11,896 nt of DNA from Thermoplasmata archaeon (GTDB lineage: Bacteria; Actinomycetota; Acidimicrobiia; Acidimicrobiales; Acidimicrobiaceae), in contig JAKBHQ010000187.1 of NCBI GenBank assembly GCA_021836665.1, forward strand, positions 1 to 11,896, read 5' to 3'. The notes under the pieces were generated by a model that was not told where the DNA came from, made no database searches, and worked only from the letters and a program-made list of their open reading frames with translations. The position numbers and the translations under genes are program-made. Below are positions 1-6,118 of this stretch, piece after piece; position 1 is the stretch's first letter; the number at the start of each line of letters is the position of its first letter.

Positions 1-2
1 CT

Positions 3-479
3 CATATCTCCCACCAGTGGAGGAGAGACGATCTAAAGGCCCTAATCGGCGCTATAGAAGGGCTAACGCCCCAGAGCCGGTATAACCAGGGAGAACACAA
101 GATCAGCTACAACGTCGATCTGAGGAGGTTTCCGGGAGTTCAAGAAGTTGCAGCAATTCTAAGATCCAACAACCTGCGGGCACACCTCGTCTACTCCCAC
201 CAAAGATTTCTAGATGTCCTTCCGGCAAGGGCGTCCAAAGGCAATGCGATTAGGTACTTGAGCTACAAATGGGGAATACCGCTAAACCGGATGTTGACTG
301 CCGGCAATTCAGGGAACGACGAGGAGATGCTCGGAGGAGTGACCCTCGGCGTTGTGGTGGGCAATCATAGCGTCGAGATAAATCACCTCAAAGGCCGCCC
401 CAAGGTCTATTTTGCAAAACAGACATTCGCCAATGGGATCCTCGAAGGCATTGAACACTTTGGATTCGACAACCTCTAG
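3..479 (+). CDS. Sucrose-phosphate phosphatase-like HAD domain, 3' end of gene
   Basis: The reading frame is open from the window edge to TAG at 477-479, so the 5' end is missing. The 158 visible residues match the C-terminal half of the HAD-IIB sucrose-phosphate phosphatase (S6PP) family, found alone or as the tail of bacterial sucrose-phosphate synthases. Recognisable blocks are HISHQW near the start, HKISYNVD (about residues 35-42), RASKGNAIRYL with the HAD motif III lysine (about 76-86), AGNSGNDEEML (motif IV), LGVVVGN and GRPKVYFA. If active, such an enzyme removes phosphate from sucrose-6-phosphate. Motif IV reads GNSGND where GDSGND is usual, so one Mg-binding aspartate is replaced by Asn and the domain may be weak or non-catalytic. 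No conventional start is needed at 258, because homology continues upstream of that TTG. Whether a glycosyltransferase domain precedes it cannot be seen. The family call is firm; the exact substrate is uncertain. Confidence 0.82.
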   Translation, partial: HISHQWRRDDLKALIGAIEGLTPQSRYNQGEHKISYNVDLRRFPGVQEVAAILRSNNLRAHLVYSHQRFLDVLPARASKGNAIRYLSYKWGIPLNRMLTAGNSGNDEEMLGGVTLGVVVGNHSVEINHLKGRPKVYFAKQTFANGILEGIEHFGFDNL

Positions 480-482
480 TCT

Positions 483-512
483 TTGACACTCATTCGAAAT
501 CCCAAATGGGAT
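483..512 (+). promoter_or_regulatory. Possible promoter upstream of bS22
   Basis: A perfect TTGACA at 483-488 is followed after 18 bp by TGGGAT (507-512), which matches the -10 consensus at only three positions. It lies in the 153-bp gap before bS22 and just after the phosphatase stop codon. The -35 is convincing and the -10 is poor, so this is only a candidate. I see no better promoter in 480-632. Confidence 0.25.
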
Positions 513-632
513 ATTCGCCACTCTCCGATAACCTGCGTTGAACAAAATCAGTAAGAGATTCTCGCCATATCGGCCGCATTGATTCCCTTTAGGGATAGGC
601 CGAGGCAGAAAAGCAACTAGCCTCAATTTGCC

Positions 633-731
633 ATGGGCTCACTCATTAAAAAACGGCGCAAACGAATGCGCAAGAAGAAGCATAAGAAGATGTTGAAAAA
701 GACTCGTTGGCAGAGAAGGTCTAGCAAGTAG
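633..731 (+). CDS. Small ribosomal subunit protein bS22 (AURKAIP1/COX24 domain), 32 aa
   Basis: ATG at 633 opens a 33-codon frame ending in TAG at 729-731. The product begins MGSLIKKRRKRMRKKKHKK and ends in TRWQRRSSK. This closely matches the actinobacterial bS22 peptide (family pattern MGSVIKKRRKRM.KKKHRK...RTR.QRR), a basic 30S-subunit protein related to the mitochondrial AURKAIP1/COX24 domain. Half or more of the residues are Lys or Arg, as expected for a peptide buried in rRNA. No good Shine-Dalgarno sequence precedes the ATG (the upstream bases read AGCCTCAATTTGCC), so the mRNA may be leaderless or translated without one. A strong inverted repeat begins at the stop codon. The gene stands alone between the phosphatase-like gene and the convergent ispE. 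It is easily missed because of its length. Confidence 0.93.
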   Translation: MGSLIKKRRKRMRKKKHKKMLKKTRWQRRSSK

Positions 732-759
732 CTTTGTGGCTGACTTCAGCCACAAAGCT
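730..759 (+). terminator. Hairpin at the bS22 stop codon
   Basis: AGCTTTGTGGCTGA (730-743) and TCAGCCACAAAGCT (746-759) are perfect inverted repeats of 14 bases, giving a 13-14 bp stem with a minimal loop that starts inside the TAG stop codon. No U-tract follows (the next bases are GCCAACAGAC), so it may act as an mRNA 3' stabiliser or a Rho-independent terminator without a U-run, as is common in actinobacteria. Confidence 0.6.
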
Positions 760-772
760 GCCAACAGACCCA

Positions 773-784
773 CCTGCCGGCAGG
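773..784. repeat. 12-bp perfect palindrome CCTGCCGGCAGG
   Basis: The palindrome lies between the two terminator-like hairpins downstream of bS22. A further small stem, TCTCG/CGAGA (788-803), follows it. Together with 730-759 and 809-839 this makes four inverted repeats in 110 bp. Confidence 0.45.
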
Positions 785-808
785 ATTTCTCGATATCCCG
801 AGACAACT

Positions 809-839
809 AGCCCCGAACACCTTTGGGTGACTCGGGGCT
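809..839. terminator. Convergent (bidirectional) terminator hairpin between bS22 and ispE
   Basis: AGCCCCGA (809-816) pairs with TCGGGGCT (832-839), and an inner CACC/GGTG stem (818-821 with 826-829) closes on a TTTG loop. The structure is GC-rich and lies between two converging genes. Only short T-rich tails follow (CTCTGTTACGTT on +, AGTTGTCT on -). I infer termination from both directions, although neither tail is a classic U-tract. Confidence 0.5.
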
Positions 840-944
840 CTGTTACGTTAATACTTATCGGGACCGACCAGCCCTAGCTTCACTATTTGTGCCTGCTGGC
901 CATAGCCAAACGGCTCGAAATCAATTCATTAGCGATCAAAGAGA

Positions 945-1814
945 TTATTCCACCAAAAATGCCGGGGGTGTCGTCTTGACTCTCAGCATGGTAGCTCTCA
1001 CTCCGGCTAGCGCAAAGCTATACCTTCCCTTTGAATCTGGCGTAGCACCCGCTGTCAGTATCGTCACCAAGTCATCCCAGTCAATCCCGTCCAGGCCGAA
1101 GTAAAGGCTCGAGCCGCTCCCCGCTAGATGAGGTTCAAGCCCTACTATCTTGCAAAGTTCCAAGTAGGCGGAGTTGAGCTGAGGCGAGACGACCTTTGCC
1201 GCATTGAGCAGGTGATTTGTTCCCTTGCCGCCAATATCATCAAATGCCCGGTAGACATCCCCTGTTGAGATACCAAATGGTAGAAGAACAAGAGCAAACT
1301 CCTCTTCTTCGAATTCGAGATACTCTACCTTCTCTCCCCTGCCCGAAACGAGAGCCCTACCTCCTGCTAGACAAAAGGGGACATCTGAACCAAGCTTCAG
1401 TGCTAATTCCAGATCGCCGGCCCGGCCCAAAAGCCTTAGCACGCAGGCCGCATCGGCGCTACCTCCACCGAGACCTGCCCCCGGTGGAATCTGCTTATCC
1501 AGGCTTGCATGCGCCCTCATACCACACGCCGAAAGTGCCATTTGGACGATGTTGTTTGAGTCAGTAGGTATTTCGCCAACGGAGTCTTTGCGCTCGGACA
1601 AGACTCCGAGGGGATCGTTGATCGACACCCCGTCGCCGTCGGTCAGTTTGACATGATCAAAAAGAGAGACGGATACCATCTCCGACTCTATCTGGTGATA
1701 ACCAGATTCGTCGGGCTCTCCCACTTTGAGCCACTTTGTCAATTTGGCCGGCGCTAGCCCTTCAACCGGTAGATCAATCTTCAAGGAATCCAATACTTCG
1801 CCCTCTACGGTCAC
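945..1814 (-). CDS. ispE: 4-diphosphocytidyl-2-C-methyl-D-erythritol kinase
   Basis: This GHMP-family kinase phosphorylates CDP-methylerythritol with ATP in the non-mevalonate (MEP) pathway to isoprenoid precursors; it is cytosolic. The 289-residue product has the usual family length. APAKLT (21-26) holds the substrate-binding catalytic Lys24. The glycine-rich ATP loop PPGAGLGGGSADAA lies at about 110-123, LGSDVPF (141-147) carries catalytic Asp144, and HLAGSGSS is the late GHMP motif. The position normally held by Asn in APAKIN is Thr, which I associate with acidimicrobial IspE proteins. The start is GTG (1814-1812), which overlaps the ksgA TGA in a GTGA arrangement, so translation is probably coupled to ksgA. 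It is the last gene of the minus-strand run, and the hairpin at 809-839 lies 106 bp beyond its stop. Confidence 0.95.
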   Translation of the reverse strand: MTVEGEVLDSLKIDLPVEGLAPAKLTKWLKVGEPDESGYHQIESEMVSVSLFDHVKLTDGDGVSINDPLGVLSERKDSVGEIPTDSNNIVQMALSACGMRAHASLDKQIPPGAGLGGGSADAACVLRLLGRAGDLELALKLGSDVPFCLAGGRALVSGRGEKVEYLEFEEEEFALVLLPFGISTGDVYRAFDDIGGKGTNHLLNAAKVVSPQLNSAYLELCKIVGLEPHLAGSGSSLYFGLDGIDWDDLVTILTAGATPDSKGRYSFALAGVRATMLRVKTTPPAFLVE

Positions 1815-2659
1815 TCGCGTCCCCTATCACTCCCAACGAGCGCTTCGGCAATCTTTAGAAAATCCAGGTAGGAAAGTTTTTCTGCCCGCAATGAAGGTTC
1901 TATGCCTACCGAATCCAAGATGCCAATATCCGCTATACCCGCCAGCGAGCGTCTCAACATCTGGCGCCTTCTGGAAAAACCCGCCTTGATAATATCGGAA
2001 AATAGTCCATAAGTCGCTTCAGAGATCGGCGCCACTGCCCGCCTAGTGACATCGATCACAACAGATTCTACGTTAGGCTGAGGAAAAAATACTGAGGGTG
2101 AGACCGAAAATGCAATTTTAGTGGTTGCCCAGTAGGCAATCTTGGCCGAAACACCCGAATATTGCCGCGTTCCTGGGTCAGAAGCAATGCGCCTCCCAAC
2201 CTCGTCTTGGACCATAACCACGAGGCGATCTATGGAGGGGACCTCCTCCAAAATCCGCACGATCAGTGTCGCAGCGATGTTGTAGGGGAGATTTGCACAC
2301 AGGCAATAGGACTCACCCTGGTCTAATTCGTTACACCAAGAGAAATCCATCACATCCTGATGAAGAACTTTGACATTGGATATCTCACGTTGGGCGAGAA
2401 CGTCGAAGAGGATCGGGATCACGTACCGATCCGCTTCGATAGCAAGGACGGCTTCCGCCATCGGCGCAAGTGCGACGGTCAGAGCTCCAGCCCCCGGGCC
2501 GACTTCAATATATCTGCGACCACCAGCCCCCGAAGCGAGTCTCGCAATTCGTTGGGCCACGTTAGCGTCAATTAGGAAATTTTGCCCAAGGGCCTTAGAT
2601 GGTCTCACGCCAGCAACTTCAAGTCGCCTAAGTAGTTCCGACTTGGTCAGTCCCGACAA
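1811..2659 (-). CDS. ksgA: 16S rRNA (adenine1518-N6/adenine1519-N6)-dimethyltransferase
   Basis: The product, RsmA/KsgA, uses S-adenosylmethionine to dimethylate two adjacent adenines near the 3' end of 16S rRNA late in 30S assembly. The 282-residue protein shows LGQNFL (24-29), the SAM-binding motif EVGPGAGALT (52-61), the acidic ribose-binding residues in IEAD (about 74-77) and the catalytic NLPYN motif (123-127). The C-terminal domain ends with an SRRRQMLRRSL rRNA-binding segment typical of the family. The only conventional start before the homologous region is TTG at 2659-2657; an in-frame TAA lies six codons upstream. There is no strong Shine-Dalgarno, and the preceding gene stops 20 bp upstream, so it is probably read from the same transcript. 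Its 3' end overlaps ispE by 4 nt. The ksgA-ispE adjacency is conserved in M. tuberculosis. Confidence 0.95.
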   Translation of the reverse strand: MSGLTKSELLRRLEVAGVRPSKALGQNFLIDANVAQRIARLASGAGGRRYIEVGPGAGALTVALAPMAEAVLAIEADRYVIPILFDVLAQREISNVKVLHQDVMDFSWCNELDQGESYCLCANLPYNIAATLIVRILEEVPSIDRLVVMVQDEVGRRIASDPGTRQYSGVSAKIAYWATTKIAFSVSPSVFFPQPNVESVVIDVTRRAVAPISEATYGLFSDIIKAGFSRRRQMLRRSLAGIADIGILDSVGIEPSLRAEKLSYLDFLKIAEALVGSDRGRE

Positions 2660-2679
2660 CTTGATTTCGCCAAATTAGA

Positions 2680-3351
2680 TCACCAACTAGCCCTCACTGG
2701 AATTACGCCTATGTAGGTGCTTTCGAGTTGCGAAAAGCTCCACGTTGACAAGTCTAAGATTCTGCCATCGAGATATGGTCCCCTATCGGCAACGATGCAC
2801 ACTGTGTGGGCACCATTGTCCAAGTTGACCAAGCTAACTCGAGTGCCAAATGGCAAATATGGCGATGCACAAGTACCGGGTGGAGCCCCATACCACGAGG
2901 CCATCCCTACTACTACATGCTGATTTTCCGATGAACCCATATTTCCTCCCGCAGCAGTAGCAACTGCTGGGGGTGGGGCAACCGGGCCTTTCGGGGCGAT
3001 TAGAACCATAGCTGCAGTATCGGCCTGAGCAATCATTTGCGCGGGCGAACTAACACCTAAGGTCGGTTTAATCACTGTCGATACCGAAAGCTGTACATCC
3101 GAATAACCTCCAACCGCACCACTTGCTGGACTCAACGCACTTGGTGGCGTCTCCGTCTTTACAACCGGTGTCAGGTCGGCGACTAACTTTGAGGGGGAAA
3201 TTGCCATTACGACGTTGTTATTAACTCCGTAATCACTTTGGCCCGACTGCCAACCACTCTGGCCTACCGGCAAGAATGGGATGACTAAGGCCGCAATTCC
3301 AGCACCCAAGGGTGCTAGAGCGAACTTCCTCCTGTGGCTGAATGCCTCCAG
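2680..3351 (-). CDS. Secreted RlpA-like double-psi beta-barrel protein with probable CTG start
   Basis: The last 80 residues form an RlpA-like double-psi beta-barrel: GMASWYG, TCASPYLPFGTRV, NLDNGAHTV, DRGPY with the conserved Asp, and GRILDLS. Related domains bind or cleave peptidoglycan glycan strands. Before it lies a roughly 100-residue low-complexity linker rich in Ala, Pro, Ser and Val. The first ATG/GTG/TTG start in frame is TTG at 3309-3307, but homology to an export signal begins earlier. From CTG at 3351-3349 the product starts (M)EAFSHRRKFALAPLG and continues into a hydrophobic stretch (GAGIAALVIPFLP), giving a positively charged and possibly twin-arginine signal peptide. AAGGA (3359-3363) sits 7 nt before that CTG. 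No Cys lipobox is visible. The gene occupies the position of rpfB (M. tuberculosis) or yabE (Bacillus) between tatD and ksgA, which supports a wall-remodelling role. The start is inferred; the domain call is firm. Confidence 0.82.
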   Translation of the reverse strand: MEAFSHRRKFALAPLGAGIAALVIPFLPVGQSGWQSGQSDYGVNNNVVMAISPSKLVADLTPVVKTETPPSALSPASGAVGGYSDVQLSVSTVIKPTLGVSSPAQMIAQADTAAMVLIAPKGPVAPPPAVATAAGGNMGSSENQHVVVGMASWYGAPPGTCASPYLPFGTRVSLVNLDNGAHTVCIVADRGPYLDGRILDLSTWSFSQLESTYIGVIPVRASW

Positions 3352-3526
3352 GACCTTATCCTTCCACTGGGGGATAAAAACAGGCCATCGACTACATGCC
3401 GACGACGGAGCGCATAAGACTCATACGAGAAGTCAATTACGCTTCGCAGAAGTTTAGCCCTAAATTCCCTTAAAAAGGGTGCCTAAGTCTGACATCATTG
3501 CACTAGGATGGGGTATTGGCAGCTTA

Positions 3527-4339
3527 TTAGGCATTAAAGGCTCTGAGGGTATTTTCCCAGATTGCCCGCTGGAGGTGACTTATGTCACAATTTCGGAGCT
3601 TCGCCACCTCATTTCCCACGAAGGAAACGTATCCGGGTGTATTGGGTTTCCCCCTGTGAGGGACTGGAGTCAGATAGGGTGAGTCCGTCTCTATCAGAAT
3701 CCGCTCGGTCGGCACGAATGCTGCTACTTCTTTAACTTCGGCCGAGTTCTTGAATGTCACAATCCCGGAAATCGAGATATAACTGCCCTTATCAAGAACC
3801 CTTCTAGCCTCAGCGATCCCACCGACAAAGCAGTGGAACACCACCCGATCGGGCCAGCCCGCCTCATCAAGAACAGAAAAAGCGTCATCCCATGCGTCGC
3901 GAGTATGGATAACTAGAGTTAGGTCATACTTTTTGGCTATTTCGATCTGCTTAGCAAAGCTCTCGATCTGCACCAGTCGAGGAGAAAACTCGTAATAGTA
4001 GTCAAGACCGCATTCGCCCAGCCCCACCAGTCCTTTAGGTCTAGTTGCGACTACGCTTTCGAGTAAAGCGAGGTCACCTTTTTGCGGATCGGCGGCTTCG
4101 TGGGGGTGGACTCCAATAGATGATAAGGCAACTACCCCAGGAACCGAATGCGAGACCCTATTGGCCACCTCGATGACAGATCTGCTGGACTGCGCGTCCG
4201 TCCCGACGACCACCATTCCGAGCACCGAGTTCTCTTTCGCAAACTGCGCTGCATCTTGGCAGGTAATTGGGTCGAGGTGGCAATGAGAGTCAAACCAGTA
4301 TCTGGCCTCAGCCGGATCTTGGACTATGTTTGAGTCCAC
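3527..4339 (-). CDS. tatD: TatD-family metal-dependent hydrolase (DNase)
   Basis: This TIM-barrel metal-dependent hydrolase belongs to the TatD/YcfH family, whose members act as 3'-5' DNases in repair and, in some species, as D-aminoacyl or quality-control enzymes. The 270-residue product has all family metal ligands: FDSHCHLD (His19 and His21), GECGLDYYY (Glu), VIHTRDAWDD (His), HCF.GG (His) and IETDSPYLTP (Asp), followed by the conserved PHRGKPNTPGYV. The start is GTG at 4339-4337, five bases after a GGAG Shine-Dalgarno located in the end of metG. The metG stop TAG overlaps the start by one base (TAGTG), so the two are co-transcribed and probably coupled. The spacing to the next gene downstream is about 175 bp and contains small inverted repeats (for example CCCTT/AAGGG near 3467-3479). 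Confidence 0.94.
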   Translation of the reverse strand: MDSNIVQDPAEARYWFDSHCHLDPITCQDAAQFAKENSVLGMVVVGTDAQSSRSVIEVANRVSHSVPGVVALSSIGVHPHEAADPQKGDLALLESVVATRPKGLVGLGECGLDYYYEFSPRLVQIESFAKQIEIAKKYDLTLVIHTRDAWDDAFSVLDEAGWPDRVVFHCFVGGIAEARRVLDKGSYISISGIVTFKNSAEVKEVAAFVPTERILIETDSPYLTPVPHRGKPNTPGYVSFVGNEVAKLRNCDISHLQRAIWENTLRAFNA

Positions 4340-5868
4340 TAATTCTCCAGGCTAAGTCGCGGAAAGAGCGGCTCTCGCTTTTCCAACAAGGAACCACCCA
4401 GATACTGTCCCCAACGCAAAGAGTCAGAAATATTCTGATCGACCAGCTCTCCGTCCATATTTATCCTTCCCCAGACGGCGGCCGCCGTAGTGGGGATGGC
4501 CGGATAGGCGAGGATACTAACTATCCTTAGCACCTCTAGAGCCGAGCCTAGGATTTCCCTTAGCTCATCAGACTCTTCCATCTTCCAAGGCTCATTCGCC
4601 TCCAAATAGGCGTTTGTCACCCTTATGATCTCCCATGAGGATTCGAGCGCCTCACTCGGGGCAAACGAGTCCCATTTAGCCGCTGCCTGCTGCGCCAGCC
4701 TTTCAACTTCAGCTGCGATCGGGGAGTCTGGTGCGGCCTTTGGCGCCACCCCGTGAAGCTTGGAGACCACAACGGCGATAACCCTGGAAAGCAAGTTGCC
4801 GTAGTTATTCGAAAGCTCCGAATTCGACCTCTGAACAAGCCCTTCGTAGCTAAAGTCACCGTCTGACCCAAATGGAGTCTCTCTCATCAGGTAAAAGCGA
4901 ACCGGGTCGAGTCCATAAGTAGAGACCAACTCGAGGGGGTCTACCTTATTCCCCCGGCTCTTAGCCATCTTTTCTCCCCCAACGAGCAACCAGCCATGTA
5001 CTATCAGTTGGCTGGGTGGAGCAACTCCTGCGGCCATACACATCGCCGGCCACCAGACGAGGTGGAATCTCAGGATATCCTTGCCTAACACGTGATGGAC
5101 ACTAGGCCACCATTGGTCGAATCTATCCTGGTCTACCCCGAAACCCACGGCAGTCGCATAGTTGACCAAGGCGTCACACCAAACATAAAAGACGTGTTCT
5201 TTGTCCCATGGGACGGGAACGCCCCAAGTCATCGAGGTCCTGGTGATCGAAATATCCTCGAGACCCCCTTTGATAAAGCCCAAGGCCTCATTCCTCTTCG
5301 ATTCGGGAATGGCAGCATTGGGATTCGCCTCATACCAAGCTAGAAGGTCATTTTGAAGGCGACTCAGAGCGAAGAAGTAGTTGGCCTCCTCCATCTCCGT
5401 GACCTTTATAAGGTGTGTCGGACAGAGATCGCCCTCCAAAAGTTCGGCCTTTTGGTAGTACGCCTCGCAGGCCACACAGTATAGACCTTTATAAAGATCT
5501 TTATAAATGTAGCCATTATCATAAATTGCCTGGAGAAACGCCGAAACGGTTTTGTAGTGTCGATCTTCGGTCGTGCGTATGAAGTCGTCGTAGTCAATCC
5601 CAAGCTTTTCCCAAGCTTCAACAAAACCGACCGAGACTTTATCCACCCACTCCTTGGGAGTCAATCCCTCTTCGGCGGCTGATTGAGCCACCTTCAAACC
5701 GTGCTCATCTGTGCCCGTCAGAAAAAAAACTTCCTCACCTTTGAGCCTGTGCCACCTTGCAAAGGCGTCAGTCGCCACCATGGTGTAAGCGTGTCCCAGG
5801 TGGGGAACACCGTTTACGTAATAAATTGGAGTGGTTATAAAAAACCGATCCTTAGTATTTTGATTCAT
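4339..5868 (-). CDS. metG: Methionyl-tRNA synthetase
   Basis: This class I aminoacyl-tRNA synthetase charges initiator and elongator tRNA-Met in the cytosol. Counting from the chosen ATG, the 509-residue product has the HIGH-type motif HLGH (about 23-26), a CxxC...CPTH zinc knuckle (Cys131, Cys134, Cys149, His152) in the connective domain, WGVPVPWD, and the KMSKS-type loop KMAKS (about 300-304). It ends after the anticodon-binding helical domain with no appended C-terminal tRNA-binding (EMAP-like) domain, like the short actinobacterial and Thermus type. The ATG at 5868-5866 is preferred because CAGGGA lies 6 nt before it; a GTG at 5889 would add seven non-conserved residues. A 250-bp gap with several small hairpins separates it from rsmI. 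It is followed by tatD with a 1-nt overlap. Confidence 0.96.
   Translation of the reverse strand: MNQNTKDRFFITTPIYYVNGVPHLGHAYTMVATDAFARWHRLKGEEVFFLTGTDEHGLKVAQSAAEEGLTPKEWVDKVSVGFVEAWEKLGIDYDDFIRTTEDRHYKTVSAFLQAIYDNGYIYKDLYKGLYCVACEAYYQKAELLEGDLCPTHLIKVTEMEEANYFFALSRLQNDLLAWYEANPNAAIPESKRNEALGFIKGGLEDISITRTSMTWGVPVPWDKEHVFYVWCDALVNYATAVGFGVDQDRFDQWWPSVHHVLGKDILRFHLVWWPAMCMAAGVAPPSQLIVHGWLLVGGEKMAKSRGNKVDPLELVSTYGLDPVRFYLMRETPFGSDGDFSYEGLVQRSNSELSNNYGNLLSRVIAVVVSKLHGVAPKAAPDSPIAAEVERLAQQAAAKWDSFAPSEALESSWEIIRVTNAYLEANEPWKMEESDELREILGSALEVLRIVSILAYPAIPTTAAAVWGRINMDGELVDQNISDSLRWGQYLGGSLLEKREPLFPRLSLEN
5488..5507. repeat. 20-bp perfect AT-rich palindrome inside metG
   Basis: TTTATAAAGATCTTTATAAA is its own reverse complement and also a near direct repeat of CTTTATAA units. 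It lies in the metG coding region for the YIYKDLYKG segment, before the zinc knuckle. Confidence 0.5.
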
Positions 5869-5983
5869 TGCATGTCCCTGCGTATCCACAAATAGATAGC
5901 CTACGACACCGAATGGCTTCCGTGGCCAAAACTCGCTTCGATTTGAGGCAAAGCCAGTTGTCAGCTAAGGAATTTATGGCCTC

Positions 5984-6038
5984 TTCGCACCCAAAGTAGA
6001 TCGATGCGAATTGCCCACGCCCAGAACGACAAGTTCTG
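5984..6038. other. Two hairpins in the rsmI-metG spacer
   Basis: TTCGCA (5984-5989) pairs with TGCGAA (6005-6010), and CAGAAC (6022-6027) pairs with GTTCTG (6033-6038) around a 5-nt loop. Both lie in the 250-bp untranslated space upstream of metG. I see no T-box sequence, tRNA or recognised riboswitch core here; the short frames in this stretch have no protein-like character. They could be part of a metG leader or chance repeats. Confidence 0.3.
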
Positions 6039-6094
6039 TCAGTAGATGCCTGTAGAAGGAAGCTGCGCAATGATCGATTCCCTTGTGTCAGAAG

Positions 6095-6111
6095 ACGGCG
6101 AAATTAGCCGT
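6095..6111 (-). terminator. Weak hairpin after rsmI
   Basis: On the minus strand ACGGC and GCCGT form a 5-bp stem with a 7-nt loop eight bases after the rsmI stop codon, followed by CTTCTGAC. It is too short to be a confident terminator but is the only candidate before metG. Confidence 0.25.
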
Positions 6112-6118
6112 TATAGAC

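Noticed and set aside
3424..3526. Possible ydaO (c-di-AMP) riboswitch upstream of the cell-wall gene
   Set aside because: Such riboswitches often precede actinobacterial wall-hydrolase genes, but I could not find the conserved core bases here; only short AT-rich stems are present.
5852..6070. 72-codon minus-strand frame in the rsmI-metG gap
   Set aside because: Composition is not protein-like, it overlaps the metG start region, and no motif or ribosome site supports it.
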